From Bacillus sp. FJAT-28004 (GTDB lineage Bacteria; Bacillota; Bacilli; Paenibacillales; Paenibacillaceae): a stretch of DNA of 64,000 nt. Of the stretch, positions 41,757 through 51,274 are shown one piece after another. Where the stretch lies: contig NZ_LGHP01000001.1 in assembly GCF_001280845.1 (NCBI RefSeq), forward strand, positions 133,302 to 197,301, in the 5' to 3' direction. The translations under genes and the position numbers were made by a program. The notes under the pieces were generated by a model that did not search any database, had not been told where the DNA came from, and saw nothing but the letters and a program-made list of their open reading frames with translations. Each line of letters begins with the position of its first letter. Positions within the stretch are counted from its first letter, which is position 1.

Positions 41757-43251
41757 CTGGATCAGACTACATGAGGATGATCATGTCGTTATTGCGCTGC
41801 AGTCATTTGCTAAGGGGGATAAGCTAACGCTTGAAACGGGGCTGGTTCTTGAGCTGCTGGAAGAGGTGCCGAAGGGGCATAAGGTGCTGACGCGCGCTGT
41901 CCGCACGGGGGAGCATGTACTCAAGTTCGGTTATTCGATTGGGGTTGCGAAGGAAGATATTGAGTCAGGAAGCTGGATTCATACCCATAACATGGGGACT
42001 GGCTTAAAGGGCTTTCTCGATTATTCCTATAAGCAGACTACTTTGCATGAGGATGTGAAAGCAATATCTCGTGATGCTGGCCGCATGTTCCAAGGCTTCG
42101 TTCGCGAAAATGGAGACGTCGGCATTCGGAATGAAATTTGGATTATTAATACGGTTGGCTGCATTAATAAAACCTGTGAGATAGTAGCTAGAAAAGCAGA
42201 TGCTCTCTATGCTGGACGGGTGGATGGCGTGCACCACTTCGCACATCCGTTCGGCTGCTCGCAGCTTGGCGACGACCTTGTGCATACACAGAAGCTGCTT
42301 GCATCACTCGTAAATCATCCGAACGCAGCAGGCGTACTCGTTATCGGCCTTGGCTGCGAGAATAATCAGATTGATGCTTTCAAGCAGGCAATTGGCGAGC
42401 ATAGCGCGGAGCGGGTAAAGTTCTTGAAGTCGCAGGAGGCGGAGGATGAGATCGAGGACGCGCTTGGGCTGGTCGAGGAGCTTGTCAGATATGCAGAACG
42501 ATTCAAGCGTGAGCCGGTTCCCGTATCGAAGCTGAAGCTTGGCCTGAAATGCGGCGGATCGGACGGCTTGTCCGGCATAACGGCGAATCCGCTAGTAGGA
42601 GCAGTATCGGATCGCTTGATCGAAGCGGGCGGTACAGCCATATTGACCGAGGTGCCGGAGATGTTTGGCGCGGAGACGATTCTGATGAACCGTGCAGCAA
42701 ACGAACAGGTCTTTCACAAAATTGTTCATTTAATTAACGATTTCAAGCAATATTTTATTAAACATAATCAGGAAATTTATGAGAATCCATCGCCCGGCAA
42801 TAAGACTGGAGGCATTAGTACGTTAGAGGAAAAATCACTCGGCTGCACCCAAAAGGGTGGACACGCCATTGTACAGGATGTTGTGCCTTACGGACAGCGT
42901 ATTACGAGCAGCGGTCTTAATTTATTAGAGGCGCCGGGCAATGATCTTGTGTCGGTGACGGCGTTGTCTGCGGGAGGGGCGCATATCGTGCTGTTCACGA
43001 CAGGAAGGGGAACGCCGTTTGGCGGACCGGTTCCAACGGTGAAGATTGCGACGAATAGCGAGCTTGCCAGTCGCAAGAAAAACTGGATCGACTTCAATGC
43101 AGGCCAGCTGCTTGAGAACAAAAGTATGGAGACGCTGACCGATGAGCTGTGGGAGCAGCTGATCAGCCTAGCATCAGGCGAGCTGCAAACGCACAATGAA
43201 CGCAATGGATTCAAAGAAATTGCGATTTTTAAAGACGGCGTTATTTTGTAG
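41743..43251 (+). CDS. uxaA: Altronate dehydratase
   Basis: Iron-dependent dehydratase turning D-altronate into 2-keto-3-deoxy-D-gluconate. It is 502 aa. The N-terminal SAF domain covers residues 1-95, then the large catalytic part with FVRENGDVGIRNEIWIINTV, the conserved cysteines in VGCIN, GLGCENN, LKCGGSDGLSGITANP and LGCTQKGGHA, and GRGTPFGGPVPTVKIATNS near the end. Its start lies inside uxaB. It is the last chemical step of the route visible in this window; the KDG kinase and aldolase must be elsewhere. Confidence 0.94.
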   Translation: MQMNSWIRLHEDDHVVIALQSFAKGDKLTLETGLVLELLEEVPKGHKVLTRAVRTGEHVLKFGYSIGVAKEDIESGSWIHTHNMGTGLKGFLDYSYKQTTLHEDVKAISRDAGRMFQGFVRENGDVGIRNEIWIINTVGCINKTCEIVARKADALYAGRVDGVHHFAHPFGCSQLGDDLVHTQKLLASLVNHPNAAGVLVIGLGCENNQIDAFKQAIGEHSAERVKFLKSQEAEDEIEDALGLVEELVRYAERFKREPVPVSKLKLGLKCGGSDGLSGITANPLVGAVSDRLIEAGGTAILTEVPEMFGAETILMNRAANEQVFHKIVHLINDFKQYFIKHNQEIYENPSPGNKTGGISTLEEKSLGCTQKGGHAIVQDVVPYGQRITSSGLNLLEAPGNDLVSVTALSAGGAHIVLFTTGRGTPFGGPVPTVKIATNSELASRKKNWIDFNAGQLLENKSMETLTDELWEQLISLASGELQTHNERNGFKEIAIFKDGVIL

Positions 43252-43317
43252 CAGCTGCGTCGACCGATAATAGCTGATAAACAATGGATTAATCCTCAAA
43301 ATCAGGAGTGGATATAG

Positions 43318-44262
43318 ATGAAATATCGCAAGCTTGGCAAGACGGGACTAGAGGTGTCCGCACTTAGCTTTGGCGCATCATCGCTAGGTTCTGTATTTAG
43401 AGAGACGGATGAATCGGAAAGCCTGCGTACTGTGCATGCTGCGGTGGATATGGGCATTAATCTGATCGACGTGTCTCCGTATTATGGCTTAACGAAAGCT
43501 GAGACTGTGCTCGGGAAGGCGATAAAACAGATCGAGAGAGATCGGTTTATTTTGACAACGAAGGCTGGAAGATATGGCGAGGATCAGTTCGACTTCTCGG
43601 AGGAACGTATAATCCGAAGTGTGGATGAGAGTTTGACTAGGCTTCAGACGGACTATATCGATATATTGTTTTTGCATGATATTGAATTTGTACCCTTCGA
43701 GCAGGTTGCAGAGGGTGCTTTCCTTGCGCTCGATAAGCTAAAGCGGCAAGGGAAAATCCGATACTCGGGCGTATCGGGGCTTCCGCTAGCCGTGTTTGAG
43801 AAATCGCTGGCCTATACCGAGCTCGATGCCATACTTTCTTATTGCCATTATTCGCTAAATGATACAACCTTGCTAGATATATTGCCCCTGCTGGAGCAGA
43901 AGCAGGTCGGCTTGATCAGCGCGTCTCCGCTCTCGATGGGCTTGCTCAGCAACCGACCGGTTGTAAGTTGGCATCCTGCAGGGGAGCCAATACGTGCTCT
44001 ATGTCAACAAGCAGCTGAGCATTGCGCTGCTCAAGGCGAAGAGATCGCCAAGCTGGCAGTACAATTCGCTACGGCAAATGAGCGAGTGACAACGACGCTG
44101 GTGAGTACGGCTAATCCGGCTAACATACGCAAAAATATTGAATGGACGGACGAGCCGATTAATGAAGAGCTGCTGCGAGAGGTTCTTGCGATATTGGAGC
44201 CGATTCACAATCTTAGCTGGAGTAGCGGAAGAGAAGAATACAATTTGAGTATCGACGTATAA
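43318..44262 (+). CDS. Aldo/keto reductase, probable L-galactose dehydrogenase
   Basis: 314 aa NAD(P)-dependent aldo/keto reductase. The sequence is strikingly like plant L-galactose dehydrogenase: SFGASSLGSVFRETDE near residue 18, INLIDVSPYYGLTKAE near 57, FILTTKAGRYGED, and ILFLHDIEF near 118 with the catalytic His region, SYCHYSLNDTTLLDILPLL, and LISASPLSMGLLSNR. It should oxidise L-galactose (or L-fucose) at C1 to the lactone, the substrate of the lactonase four genes upstream. The ATG follows CAGGAGTGGATAG. Confidence 0.87.
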   Translation: MKYRKLGKTGLEVSALSFGASSLGSVFRETDESESLRTVHAAVDMGINLIDVSPYYGLTKAETVLGKAIKQIERDRFILTTKAGRYGEDQFDFSEERIIRSVDESLTRLQTDYIDILFLHDIEFVPFEQVAEGAFLALDKLKRQGKIRYSGVSGLPLAVFEKSLAYTELDAILSYCHYSLNDTTLLDILPLLEQKQVGLISASPLSMGLLSNRPVVSWHPAGEPIRALCQQAAEHCAAQGEEIAKLAVQFATANERVTTTLVSTANPANIRKNIEWTDEPINEELLREVLAILEPIHNLSWSSGREEYNLSIDV

Positions 44263-44276
44263 GGGAGTGCTGCAAG

Positions 44277-45290
44277 GTGAGAGCAATCGTGTGTGAACAA
44301 ATCGACCAGCTAAGGCTTGTGGAGCAAGAGGAGCCTGTCTTGCAGACGGGTACAGCTATCGTTCGTATTCGAAGAATCGGTATCTGCGGTACCGACCTGC
44401 ATGCTTATAAAGGGAATCAACCCTTCTTTACTTACCCGCGTGTGCTGGGCCATGAGCTGGCAGGAATCGTTGAACAAATAGATGATCCGCAGAGTACAAT
44501 CAAGATCGGTGACCAAGTGAGCATCATCCCTTATTTGCACTGCGGGGAATGCATCGCTTGCCGGCATGGCAAAACGAACTGCTGCACTGATATGAAGGTG
44601 CTTGGCGTTCATATTGACGGAGGCATGCGCGAGCTGGTTGTCGTACCGACCACGCATTTGCTCGTGACGAACGACCTGACGCTTGATCAATCAGCGGTGC
44701 TGGAGCCGCTGAGCATTGGAGCGCATGCGGTTCGCCGTGCTGAGCTTCGGGCAGGAGAGACGGTACTCGTTATTGGCTCTGGCCCAATCGGGCTTGGTGT
44801 CATGGCGTTTGCCAAACATCGCGGTGCGCGGGTGATCGCAATGGATATTCAGGAGGATCGCCTAGCCTTTTGTAAGCAATGGGCGAAGGTGGATGAAACG
44901 GTCAATGCTCGGGAAGACGCTGAGGCAAAAATTTCAGAATTAACAAATGGAGAGTTTCCAACGGTCGTATTCGACGCTACCGGTAATGCAAGGTCGATGA
45001 GCGATGCATTTAGTTTTGTTGCACACGGAGGCAAGCTTGTATACGTTGGCCTCGTCAAAGCGGATCTTTCGTTTAATGATCCAGAGTTTCACAAGCGAGA
45101 GATGACGTTAATGGGCAGTCGCAATGCGACCATTGAGGACTTTGCAGCGGTTCAAGAGGCTGTTAGAAGCGGCGGAATCGACGTGGCTAGTTTCATTACA
45201 CATCGTGTACCGTTTGGAGAAATGATCAACCACTTCGATAGCTGGCTGAAGCGAGAATCGAAGGTCATTAAAGCGATTGTGGAATTATAG
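44277..45290 (+). CDS. Zinc alcohol dehydrogenase, probable L-galactonate-5-dehydrogenase
   Basis: 337 aa medium-chain dehydrogenase. Catalytic zinc residues in GICGTDLHAY and VLGHELAG, four structural-zinc cysteines in LHCGECIACRHGKTNCC, and the NAD fold GSGPIGLG near residue 165. The family includes LgoD/LgaC-type enzymes that oxidise L-galactonate to D-tagaturonate, exactly the step needed between the lactonase and UxaB. The GTG start follows AAGGGAG. A strong terminator ends the operon. The general family is certain; the substrate is inferred from the operon. Confidence 0.87.
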   Translation: MRAIVCEQIDQLRLVEQEEPVLQTGTAIVRIRRIGICGTDLHAYKGNQPFFTYPRVLGHELAGIVEQIDDPQSTIKIGDQVSIIPYLHCGECIACRHGKTNCCTDMKVLGVHIDGGMRELVVVPTTHLLVTNDLTLDQSAVLEPLSIGAHAVRRAELRAGETVLVIGSGPIGLGVMAFAKHRGARVIAMDIQEDRLAFCKQWAKVDETVNAREDAEAKISELTNGEFPTVVFDATGNARSMSDAFSFVAHGGKLVYVGLVKADLSFNDPEFHKREMTLMGSRNATIEDFAAVQEAVRSGGIDVASFITHRVPFGEMINHFDSWLKRESKVIKAIVEL

Positions 45291-45313
45291 CCAAGGTATC
45301 ACGACTATGATAG

Positions 45314-45356
45314 AAAGTCCGGTCAAAAGGCGCTGGTGCCTTGAGCCGGGCTTTTT
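45314..45356 (+). terminator. Intrinsic terminator of the L-galactose operon
   Basis: AAAGTCCGGTCAAAAGGCGC pairs with the following GGTGCCTTGAGCCGGGCTTT with several G-U or mismatched pairs, ending in TTTTT. Confidence 0.85.
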
Positions 45357-45416
45357 ACTTATTTATGAACGTATACAACGCTGTCTGGTAATGAACATTT
45401 ATACTCATTTAGTACG

Positions 45417-45445
45417 TTGACAAAATTTTCACCCGGAATTATGAT
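45417..45445 (+). promoter_or_regulatory. Sigma-A promoter of the ABC exporter pair
   Basis: TTGACA (45417-45422), 17-bp spacer, TATGAT (45440-45445): near-consensus, about 70 bp before the ATG at 45514. Confidence 0.85.
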
Positions 45446-45513
45446 AGGTAGCCAACTGCCAAAAAATAGGTTGTTTGAAGGGGTTTAACAAATAGAAATA
45501 GGGGGGGACAACG

Positions 45514-47376
45514 ATGCTGAAAACAGAAAAAGCTGCGGAAACGGGCAGGCTTTCACAGCAAACGAGCGAGCGGGCTCGCAAGCAAGCGGATAAAGGAAAA
45601 CAAAAGGCTGAGCTGAATGAATCAAAAAGATCCTATATTTGGGCGCTAAAGTTTCTGATGCCTTATAAGAAGCAAATAGCGGCTCTTGCGGCCTGCGGTA
45701 CGATGGCGGTGCTCGGTGAAACATTAACGCCCAAAATGATCCAATATGTTATCGATCATGTCGTAGTCAACAAGGATACCTCGCTTTTTATACTTATTTT
45801 AGCAGCACTCACAGCTATCAATTTGCTAATGCTTATCGCCAAAAATTATCGTAATCTACTGCAGCGGACGATAGGAGAGCTTGCCTCTCGCGATATGCAA
45901 ACCGCTATTTTCAAGCATTTGCGCAAGCTCGGCTTCGCTCACTACGAACGGCACCCAGCTGGGGAGACGCTGTCGATGTTCAACTCCGAGGTAGCATCCG
46001 TTCAGAAAATATACCGAAATGTCCTTCCGAGTGTTATCGAAAATTTACTTTTCATATCGGTGGCCATTTGTTTACTGCTCAGCATCAGCGGTTGGTTATG
46101 TCTGATCATGCTGCCAACGTTCGGGCTTTATTATTTATTCGGTCCTTATTTTGAACGAAAAGCTTCTCTTTACGGCAGAGAATCCGGTCAATCACGTATT
46201 GCTTATAATCAGTCGGTTTATGAAAGCATATCCGGCTTGCGCGAATTCCGTGCTTTTGGTTCGCAGCCTTGGTACCATGGACGAACGCTCGGGAAACATA
46301 AAGAGTGGTCGCGTGTTTACCTGCTCGCTGCTACTTATAGCTTCGGGCGGGGCAGCTTTCGGCGCTTTACATTTTATTTGGGTGCAATTGCTTTATTTAT
46401 TACGGGCTACTACTCACTTCAAAATAATTGGATTACGTTAGGCGGTTTTATCGCCTTCACCCTCTTGTATATGACGACGATGTTCCGCCTCACGCTGCTC
46501 GTCACGCAGCTTACTGAGCAGAAGCTCATCATCCACCAGACAATTCCGCTATTTAGATTCATGCACAAAGAGATTGAAATTGATGATCCAGCTGATCCCA
46601 TCACCCTTGATGAGGTGCACGGCGGGCTTACGTTCGAGGATGTTTACTTTCAGTATCCGGAGCAGCCTCCTGTTATTAATGGCTTCTCACTGACCATCAA
46701 GCCAGGCGAGAAGGTCGCATTTGTAGGGGCAAGCGGCAATGGCAAGACAACGATGTTCAAAATGATCGGGAGGTTTTACGACCCCACTGTGGGCACGATT
46801 AAGCTCGATGGTGTACCTATACAGCAAATGACGCTTGAACGTCTGCGCGAGTCGATCGGTTATGTGTTTCAAGAGACGTATCTGTTTGGGTCATCGGTCA
46901 AAGAGAACATTCGTTTCGGCAAACCCGAGGCAAGCGATGAAGAGGTTGTCGCTGCTGCGAAAGCTGCTTATGCGCATGATTTCATTATGCAGCTGCCGGA
47001 AGGCTACGATACGCTCGTAGGCGAGCGTGGAATGAAGCTGTCTGGCGGACAGAAGCAGCGTGTTTCGATTGCGCGGATGTTCGTGAAGCAGCCAGCTATT
47101 ATTTTGCTCGATGAGGCAACCTCGTCGCTTGATAATGTAAGTGAGTATGAGGTGCAGCGTGCACTTGATGAGGTGTTGGTGAACCGGACGACGATTGCGA
47201 TTGCACACAGGCTGTCGACCGTGAAGCATTTTGACAAAATTGTTGTCATTCACGAGGGCCGTGTCGCTGAGGCAGGAAGCTATGAGGAACTGATTGCAAG
47301 TAAAGGGCTGCTGTATGAGCTGGAAATCGGGCAATCAGAAGCAGCGGAAGAGAGGGTGGCACATGAAGTATCTTAA
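45514..47376 (+). CDS. ABC exporter, fused membrane and ATPase domains (subunit 1)
   Basis: 620 aa type IV half-transporter. A charged cytoplasmic extension (residues 1-45, rich in Lys/Glu/Ala) precedes six helices (about 50-330). The ATPase follows: Walker A VGASGNGKTTMFKM, signature LSGGQKQRVSIARM, Walker B ILLDEATSSLD and the H-loop AHRLSTVKH, all intact. It overlaps the next half-transporter by 14 bp, so they probably form a heterodimer. Possible cargo: drug, lipid or a peptide or siderophore. GGGGGGACAAC lies before the ATG. Confidence 0.92.
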   Translation: MLKTEKAAETGRLSQQTSERARKQADKGKQKAELNESKRSYIWALKFLMPYKKQIAALAACGTMAVLGETLTPKMIQYVIDHVVVNKDTSLFILILAALTAINLLMLIAKNYRNLLQRTIGELASRDMQTAIFKHLRKLGFAHYERHPAGETLSMFNSEVASVQKIYRNVLPSVIENLLFISVAICLLLSISGWLCLIMLPTFGLYYLFGPYFERKASLYGRESGQSRIAYNQSVYESISGLREFRAFGSQPWYHGRTLGKHKEWSRVYLLAATYSFGRGSFRRFTFYLGAIALFITGYYSLQNNWITLGGFIAFTLLYMTTMFRLTLLVTQLTEQKLIIHQTIPLFRFMHKEIEIDDPADPITLDEVHGGLTFEDVYFQYPEQPPVINGFSLTIKPGEKVAFVGASGNGKTTMFKMIGRFYDPTVGTIKLDGVPIQQMTLERLRESIGYVFQETYLFGSSVKENIRFGKPEASDEEVVAAAKAAYAHDFIMQLPEGYDTLVGERGMKLSGGQKQRVSIARMFVKQPAIILLDEATSSLDNVSEYEVQRALDEVLVNRTTIAIAHRLSTVKHFDKIVVIHEGRVAEAGSYEELIASKGLLYELEIGQSEAAEERVAHEVS

Positions 47377-49072
47377 AATATTTTGGTCGAACTCGGTTAT
47401 GCTCAAAGGCACTTATCTCATTGTGCTGCTCTATCTTGCGCTTGAATCGGTGTCAAACTACACGATTGTTTATGTTCAAAAAATATTAATCGATGACGTG
47501 TTTACGGAAGGAAAGTATGAGCTAATGCCGATTGTCATCTGCATATTCGCGCTTGCAGGCCTCGTCTACTCGCTAATGTTCACGATGACGAGCCGGAGTC
47601 TTGTTCGCAATGAATTTGCAGTAAGCCGCTCCTTGCTCTCCCGTATGCTGAAGCGCCTTGAAGGTGTTCCTGTTGAACGGTTTCAAAATGAACGAACCGG
47701 CAAATACGTTTATTCGTTCACACAGGATCTGTACGTATCGGCGAGCGTTATGGGCTGGCAGATTCCGCGCGGCATACAGGAGACGTTAAACTTATGCATA
47801 CTGATGACGATCATTGGCATCGCTAGCCCCATTTTACTACTAATGATCGTGGGGCTTTGTACTATATATGTGCTCATTGGCTTTTACTTTACGCCCAAGC
47901 TGAAGGCGCAGGCAAGACAGGTAGCGGAGAAACGCACCGCGCTGCTGATTCAGATTGAAGAGGGGGTAGCGTCTACACGAGAAGTAGTTGCTTATCACCG
48001 CTTGAAGTGGGAAATGAAGCTTTACAATAAAATGTTTGCGGAATACTTTGAGCAGGTGATGGCTGAAGGAAAACTCGTGAATCGGCAAATTCGCTACAGC
48101 GACCCGATGAAATGGGGCATAGGTATTCTCGTGCTGGGCTACTGCGGCATGCAGCTTATTCATGAACAAATGTCGATTGGAACGTTCGTAATATTGTTTC
48201 AGTTTTCTACGCAAATGTCGGATTCCTTCTATAATTTATTTCAATTTATTATGGGCATGTCGTCACAGCTTGCTAACGTGGATAGGGTACAACGTATTTT
48301 GGAGCTCGAACAGCATGACATGGGACAGAAGAGCATAGAGAAACAAATCGAGCAGCTGTCTTTTAAGGATACAAGCTTTCGTTATTCACCCGATTTGCCG
48401 GAGGTTATTCGCGGTTTTACGGCTGATCTGCCGATCGGAAGCAAGATTGCTTTTGTAGGGACGAGCGGCGGAGGCAAGTCGACTATTGCCCAGCTGTTGG
48501 TTCGTTTCTTCGATACGCCGAAAGGGACGCTCAAGCTGAACGGTATGGATGCGGATGTCTACAACCGCGAGCAGTGGGCGAATAAGGTGTCGATTGTTTT
48601 TCAAGATCCTTACATGTTCTCGGATACGATTCGTGAAAACTTGATGTTAGGCAGAGACGAGGTAACGGAGACCGACGTGGAGGAAGCATGCCGAATCGCG
48701 CAAATTCATGATTTTATTATGGGGCTGCCTGATGGCTATAATACAAATATTGGAGAGCGGGGCATCAAGCTATCCGGCGGACAACGTCAACGTATTGCCA
48801 TTGCGCGGGCAATTGTCAGTGATCCGGAAATTTTGGTGCTGGATGAAGCGACATCAGCGCTCGATCTGGAGACAGAGCGTCAGCTGCTGGCTGGTTTAGA
48901 GGCAAGACGGAAGGGGCTGACTACAATTATGATCGCTCACCGACTGTCAACAATCGAGAATGCCGACGTGATTTTTGTCATGGATCAGGGATCATTAGCT
49001 GAGACAGGCACACACGAAGAGCTGCTCGTCACCGGTAAGGTGTATCAGCAGCTGCTGATGGCGCAGCATTAA
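47363..49072 (+). CDS. ABC exporter, fused membrane and ATPase domains (subunit 2)
   Basis: 569 aa half-transporter: six helices (about residues 15-310), then the ATPase with Walker A VGTSGGGKSTIAQLL, signature LSGGQRQRIAIARAI, Walker B LVLDEATSALD and H-loop AHRLSTIEN. The ATG at 47363 lies within the end of subunit 1 after AGAGGGTGG. Both subunits keep consensus catalytic residues, so neither site is degenerate as in some heterodimers. A palindromic hairpin follows at 49118. Confidence 0.92.
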   Translation: MKYLKIFWSNSVMLKGTYLIVLLYLALESVSNYTIVYVQKILIDDVFTEGKYELMPIVICIFALAGLVYSLMFTMTSRSLVRNEFAVSRSLLSRMLKRLEGVPVERFQNERTGKYVYSFTQDLYVSASVMGWQIPRGIQETLNLCILMTIIGIASPILLLMIVGLCTIYVLIGFYFTPKLKAQARQVAEKRTALLIQIEEGVASTREVVAYHRLKWEMKLYNKMFAEYFEQVMAEGKLVNRQIRYSDPMKWGIGILVLGYCGMQLIHEQMSIGTFVILFQFSTQMSDSFYNLFQFIMGMSSQLANVDRVQRILELEQHDMGQKSIEKQIEQLSFKDTSFRYSPDLPEVIRGFTADLPIGSKIAFVGTSGGGKSTIAQLLVRFFDTPKGTLKLNGMDADVYNREQWANKVSIVFQDPYMFSDTIRENLMLGRDEVTETDVEEACRIAQIHDFIMGLPDGYNTNIGERGIKLSGGQRQRIAIARAIVSDPEILVLDEATSALDLETERQLLAGLEARRKGLTTIMIAHRLSTIENADVIFVMDQGSLAETGTHEELLVTGKVYQQLLMAQH

Positions 49073-49117
49073 GGACATTAGAAATAAAGAAGATAGCGAA
49101 GTAGAGCAATATTCATG

Positions 49118-49146
49118 GAAATAGATCTAGATTCTAGATCTATTTC
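49118..49146. terminator. Perfect 14-bp palindrome, probable terminator of the ABC exporter operon
   Basis: GAAATAGATCTAGA (49118-49131), one base, TCTAGATCTATTTC (49133-49146). The single-base centre cannot loop as RNA, so the tip must open. No long T-run follows, so termination is plausible rather than certain. Confidence 0.5.
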
Positions 49147-49291
49147 TGATCAGCTCCCGCTTTTCCCCAAGCTAAGCCTATCCGCGTTCACTAACCCGTC
49201 ACACCTCTCTAATGAATAGAAAAGTCCATCCTCCCAAACAGGAAAGTCCATTCCGATCATTTGAAAATCGTGTAACATAGGGAATGTTGCT

Positions 49292-49361
49292 GATAATGGT
49301 TATCATTGATAACCGTAGCAATGTATTTTTTTGATAATTAATGAGAATGATTATCTCTGAT
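49292..49361 (+). promoter_or_regulatory. Two Fur boxes upstream of the iron importer
   Basis: GATAATGGTTATCATTGAT (49292-49310) matches the classic 19-bp Fur consensus at 15 positions. GAGAATGATTATCTCTGAT (49343-49361) matches at 13 and contains the intact core AATGATTATC. Together they imply iron-dependent repression. Confidence 0.75.
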
Positions 49362-49389
49362 AATATTCGTGATGATTTGAGGATTGAAT

Positions 49390-50343
49390 ATGAAGCTATG
49401 GTATCTTTTTGTCGTGCTTATTGTTTTATCGATTATTTCTTTATTTATCGGGGTAAAAGACATCTCGCCGCTGGATTTGTTCAGTCTGACGGATGAGCAG
49501 CTTCAGGTTCTCACCATTAGCCGTATTCCTAGGCTTATCAGTATTATTATAGCCGGTGTCGGCATGAGCATTACGGGTCTGATCATGCAGCAGCTAAGCC
49601 GCAACAAATTCGTATCGCCTACAACTGGAGGAACGGACGATTCTGCTAGACTCGGCATACTCGTTGCCTTAATGGTATTCCCGTCTGCAAGCACGCTTGA
49701 GAAAATGCTGGTCGCGTTTGCTTTCGCACTCGCAGGTACCTATCTGTTCATGAAAATTCTCGATCGTCTGAAATTTAAAGACACGATATTTATTCCACTC
49801 GTAGGTTTGATGTTCGGTAACGTTATAAGCTCAGTTACTACTTTTTTTGCCTATAAAAATGATCTTATCCAAAATATCTCGTCCTGGCTGCAAGGCAGCT
49901 TCTCGCTTGTCATGAGCGGACGTTATGAGCTGCTATACGTGAGCTTGCCGCTGCTCGTGCTGGCGTATCTTTATGCGAATAAGTTTACGATTGCAGGTCT
50001 TGGCGAAGAGTTTTCGACCAATTTGGGAATGAATCATAAGCTTGTCGTTAACATTGGACTTGTGATTGTAGCACTCGTATCGGTTATCGTCATTTTGACT
50101 GTCGGTACGCTGCCTTTCCTTGGCCTCATTATTCCGAATATCGTGACGCTGTATATGGGCGACAATTTGAAGAAAAACCTGTCGCATACGGCGGTGCTTG
50201 GAGCCATATTCGTACTGGTGTGCGACGTGCTTGGCCGCCTTATTATTTTTCCGTATGAAATTCCAATTGGACTCACTATTGGCGTCGTCGGAAGTATCAT
50301 TTTTCTTTACTTGTTGATGAGGAGAAAGGCATATGAAGCTTAA
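49390..50343 (+). CDS. yclN: Petrobactin-type siderophore ABC permease (FecCD family, YclN-like)
   Basis: About 317 aa permease, FecCD type with nine to ten helices: ISRIPRLISIIIAGVGMSITGLIMQQLSRNKFVSPTTGG near residue 40 is the family core, and FLGLIIPNIVTLYMGDN near 245 the ATPase contact region. Gene order permease-permease-ATPase-binding protein and the likeness to B. subtilis YclNOPQ suggest petrobactin or another catecholate. The ATG at 49390 follows GAGG; an upstream TTG in the same frame is less likely. Overlaps yclO by 11 bp. Confidence 0.87.
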   Translation: MKLWYLFVVLIVLSIISLFIGVKDISPLDLFSLTDEQLQVLTISRIPRLISIIIAGVGMSITGLIMQQLSRNKFVSPTTGGTDDSARLGILVALMVFPSASTLEKMLVAFAFALAGTYLFMKILDRLKFKDTIFIPLVGLMFGNVISSVTTFFAYKNDLIQNISSWLQGSFSLVMSGRYELLYVSLPLLVLAYLYANKFTIAGLGEEFSTNLGMNHKLVVNIGLVIVALVSVIVILTVGTLPFLGLIIPNIVTLYMGDNLKKNLSHTAVLGAIFVLVCDVLGRLIIFPYEIPIGLTIGVVGSIIFLYLLMRRKAYEA

Positions 50344-51274
50344 ACTAAGTTTGCTTGCGGTGCTGGGCGTCGCATTAATTGCCGTGTTTTTATTCATCGA
50401 TCTTGGAACCAATTGGGATTATGCACTGCCAAGAAGATTGAAGAAGGTGCTGGCGATTATCGTAACCGGGGGCGCTATTGCTTACTCCACTATGATTTTT
50501 CAAACCATTACGAACAACCGTATTTTGACGCCGAGCATTATCGGGCTTGATTCCCTTTATATGCTGATTCAAACCTTCGTCATTTTTTCCTTTGGTTCTA
50601 TGAGTCTACCAAGCACGAACAAGCATCTTAATTTTTTTATTACGATAGTGGCAATGATTGCATTCGCTTTGCTGCTATATAAGTTGCTGTTCAAAAGGGA
50701 AGGCAGAAATCTTTATTTCCTTCTATTAATCGGATTAGTTATGGGCACATTGTTCGGCAGCATGTCGACGTTTATGCAGGTCCTTATTGATCCGAATGAA
50801 TTTCTAATCGTACAGGGAAAAATGTTCGCCAGCTTCAATAATGTAAACACGGATTTGCTTATCATCTCGATGATCATAGTCGCTCTTGTAGCCCTTTATG
50901 GCATGCGGCTTGGCAAATATTTCGACGTGTTGTCACTAGGCAAGGAGCATGCAGTCAATTTAGGCATTCCCTATGATTATGTTGTCAAAAGAGTACTGGT
51001 CATCGTCGCCATTCTGATCGCTGTATCCACCGCATTAGTTGGACCGATTACCTTCTTAGGACTGCTCGTCGTCAACGTAGCCTACCAGTTCATGAAAACC
51101 TATCGGCATAGCTACCTTATTCCGGGGGCTATACTGATCAGCATCATCGCACTGGTTGGCGGACAACTGGTCGTAGAGCATGTGTTCACGTTTGAGACTA
51201 CGATTAGCGTCATTATTAACTTCATCGGCGGAGCGTACTTTTTATATTTGCTGCTAAGGGAGAAGAAAGCATGA
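50333..51274 (+). CDS. yclO: Petrobactin-type siderophore ABC permease (FecCD family, YclO-like)
   Basis: 313 aa partner permease. Helix-rich with LKKVLAIIVTGGAIAYSTMIFQTITNNRILTPSIIGLDSLY near residue 35 (the FecCD core) and VGPITFLGLLVVNVAYQFMKTYRH near 235. Both permeases should form the channel for a ferric siderophore. The ATG follows GGAGAAAGGCAT; its stop overlaps the ATPase start by 4 bp. Confidence 0.88.
   Translation: MKLKLSLLAVLGVALIAVFLFIDLGTNWDYALPRRLKKVLAIIVTGGAIAYSTMIFQTITNNRILTPSIIGLDSLYMLIQTFVIFSFGSMSLPSTNKHLNFFITIVAMIAFALLLYKLLFKREGRNLYFLLLIGLVMGTLFGSMSTFMQVLIDPNEFLIVQGKMFASFNNVNTDLLIISMIIVALVALYGMRLGKYFDVLSLGKEHAVNLGIPYDYVVKRVLVIVAILIAVSTALVGPITFLGLLVVNVAYQFMKTYRHSYLIPGAILISIIALVGGQLVVEHVFTFETTISVIINFIGGAYFLYLLLREKKA

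Larger units (their letters stand above)
49073..49389. other. Regulatory gap before the petrobactin-type importer
   Basis: 317 bp without a gene. It contains a perfect palindrome at 49118-49146 and two Fur-box-like sites (49292 and 49343). No other element was recognised. Confidence 0.6.
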
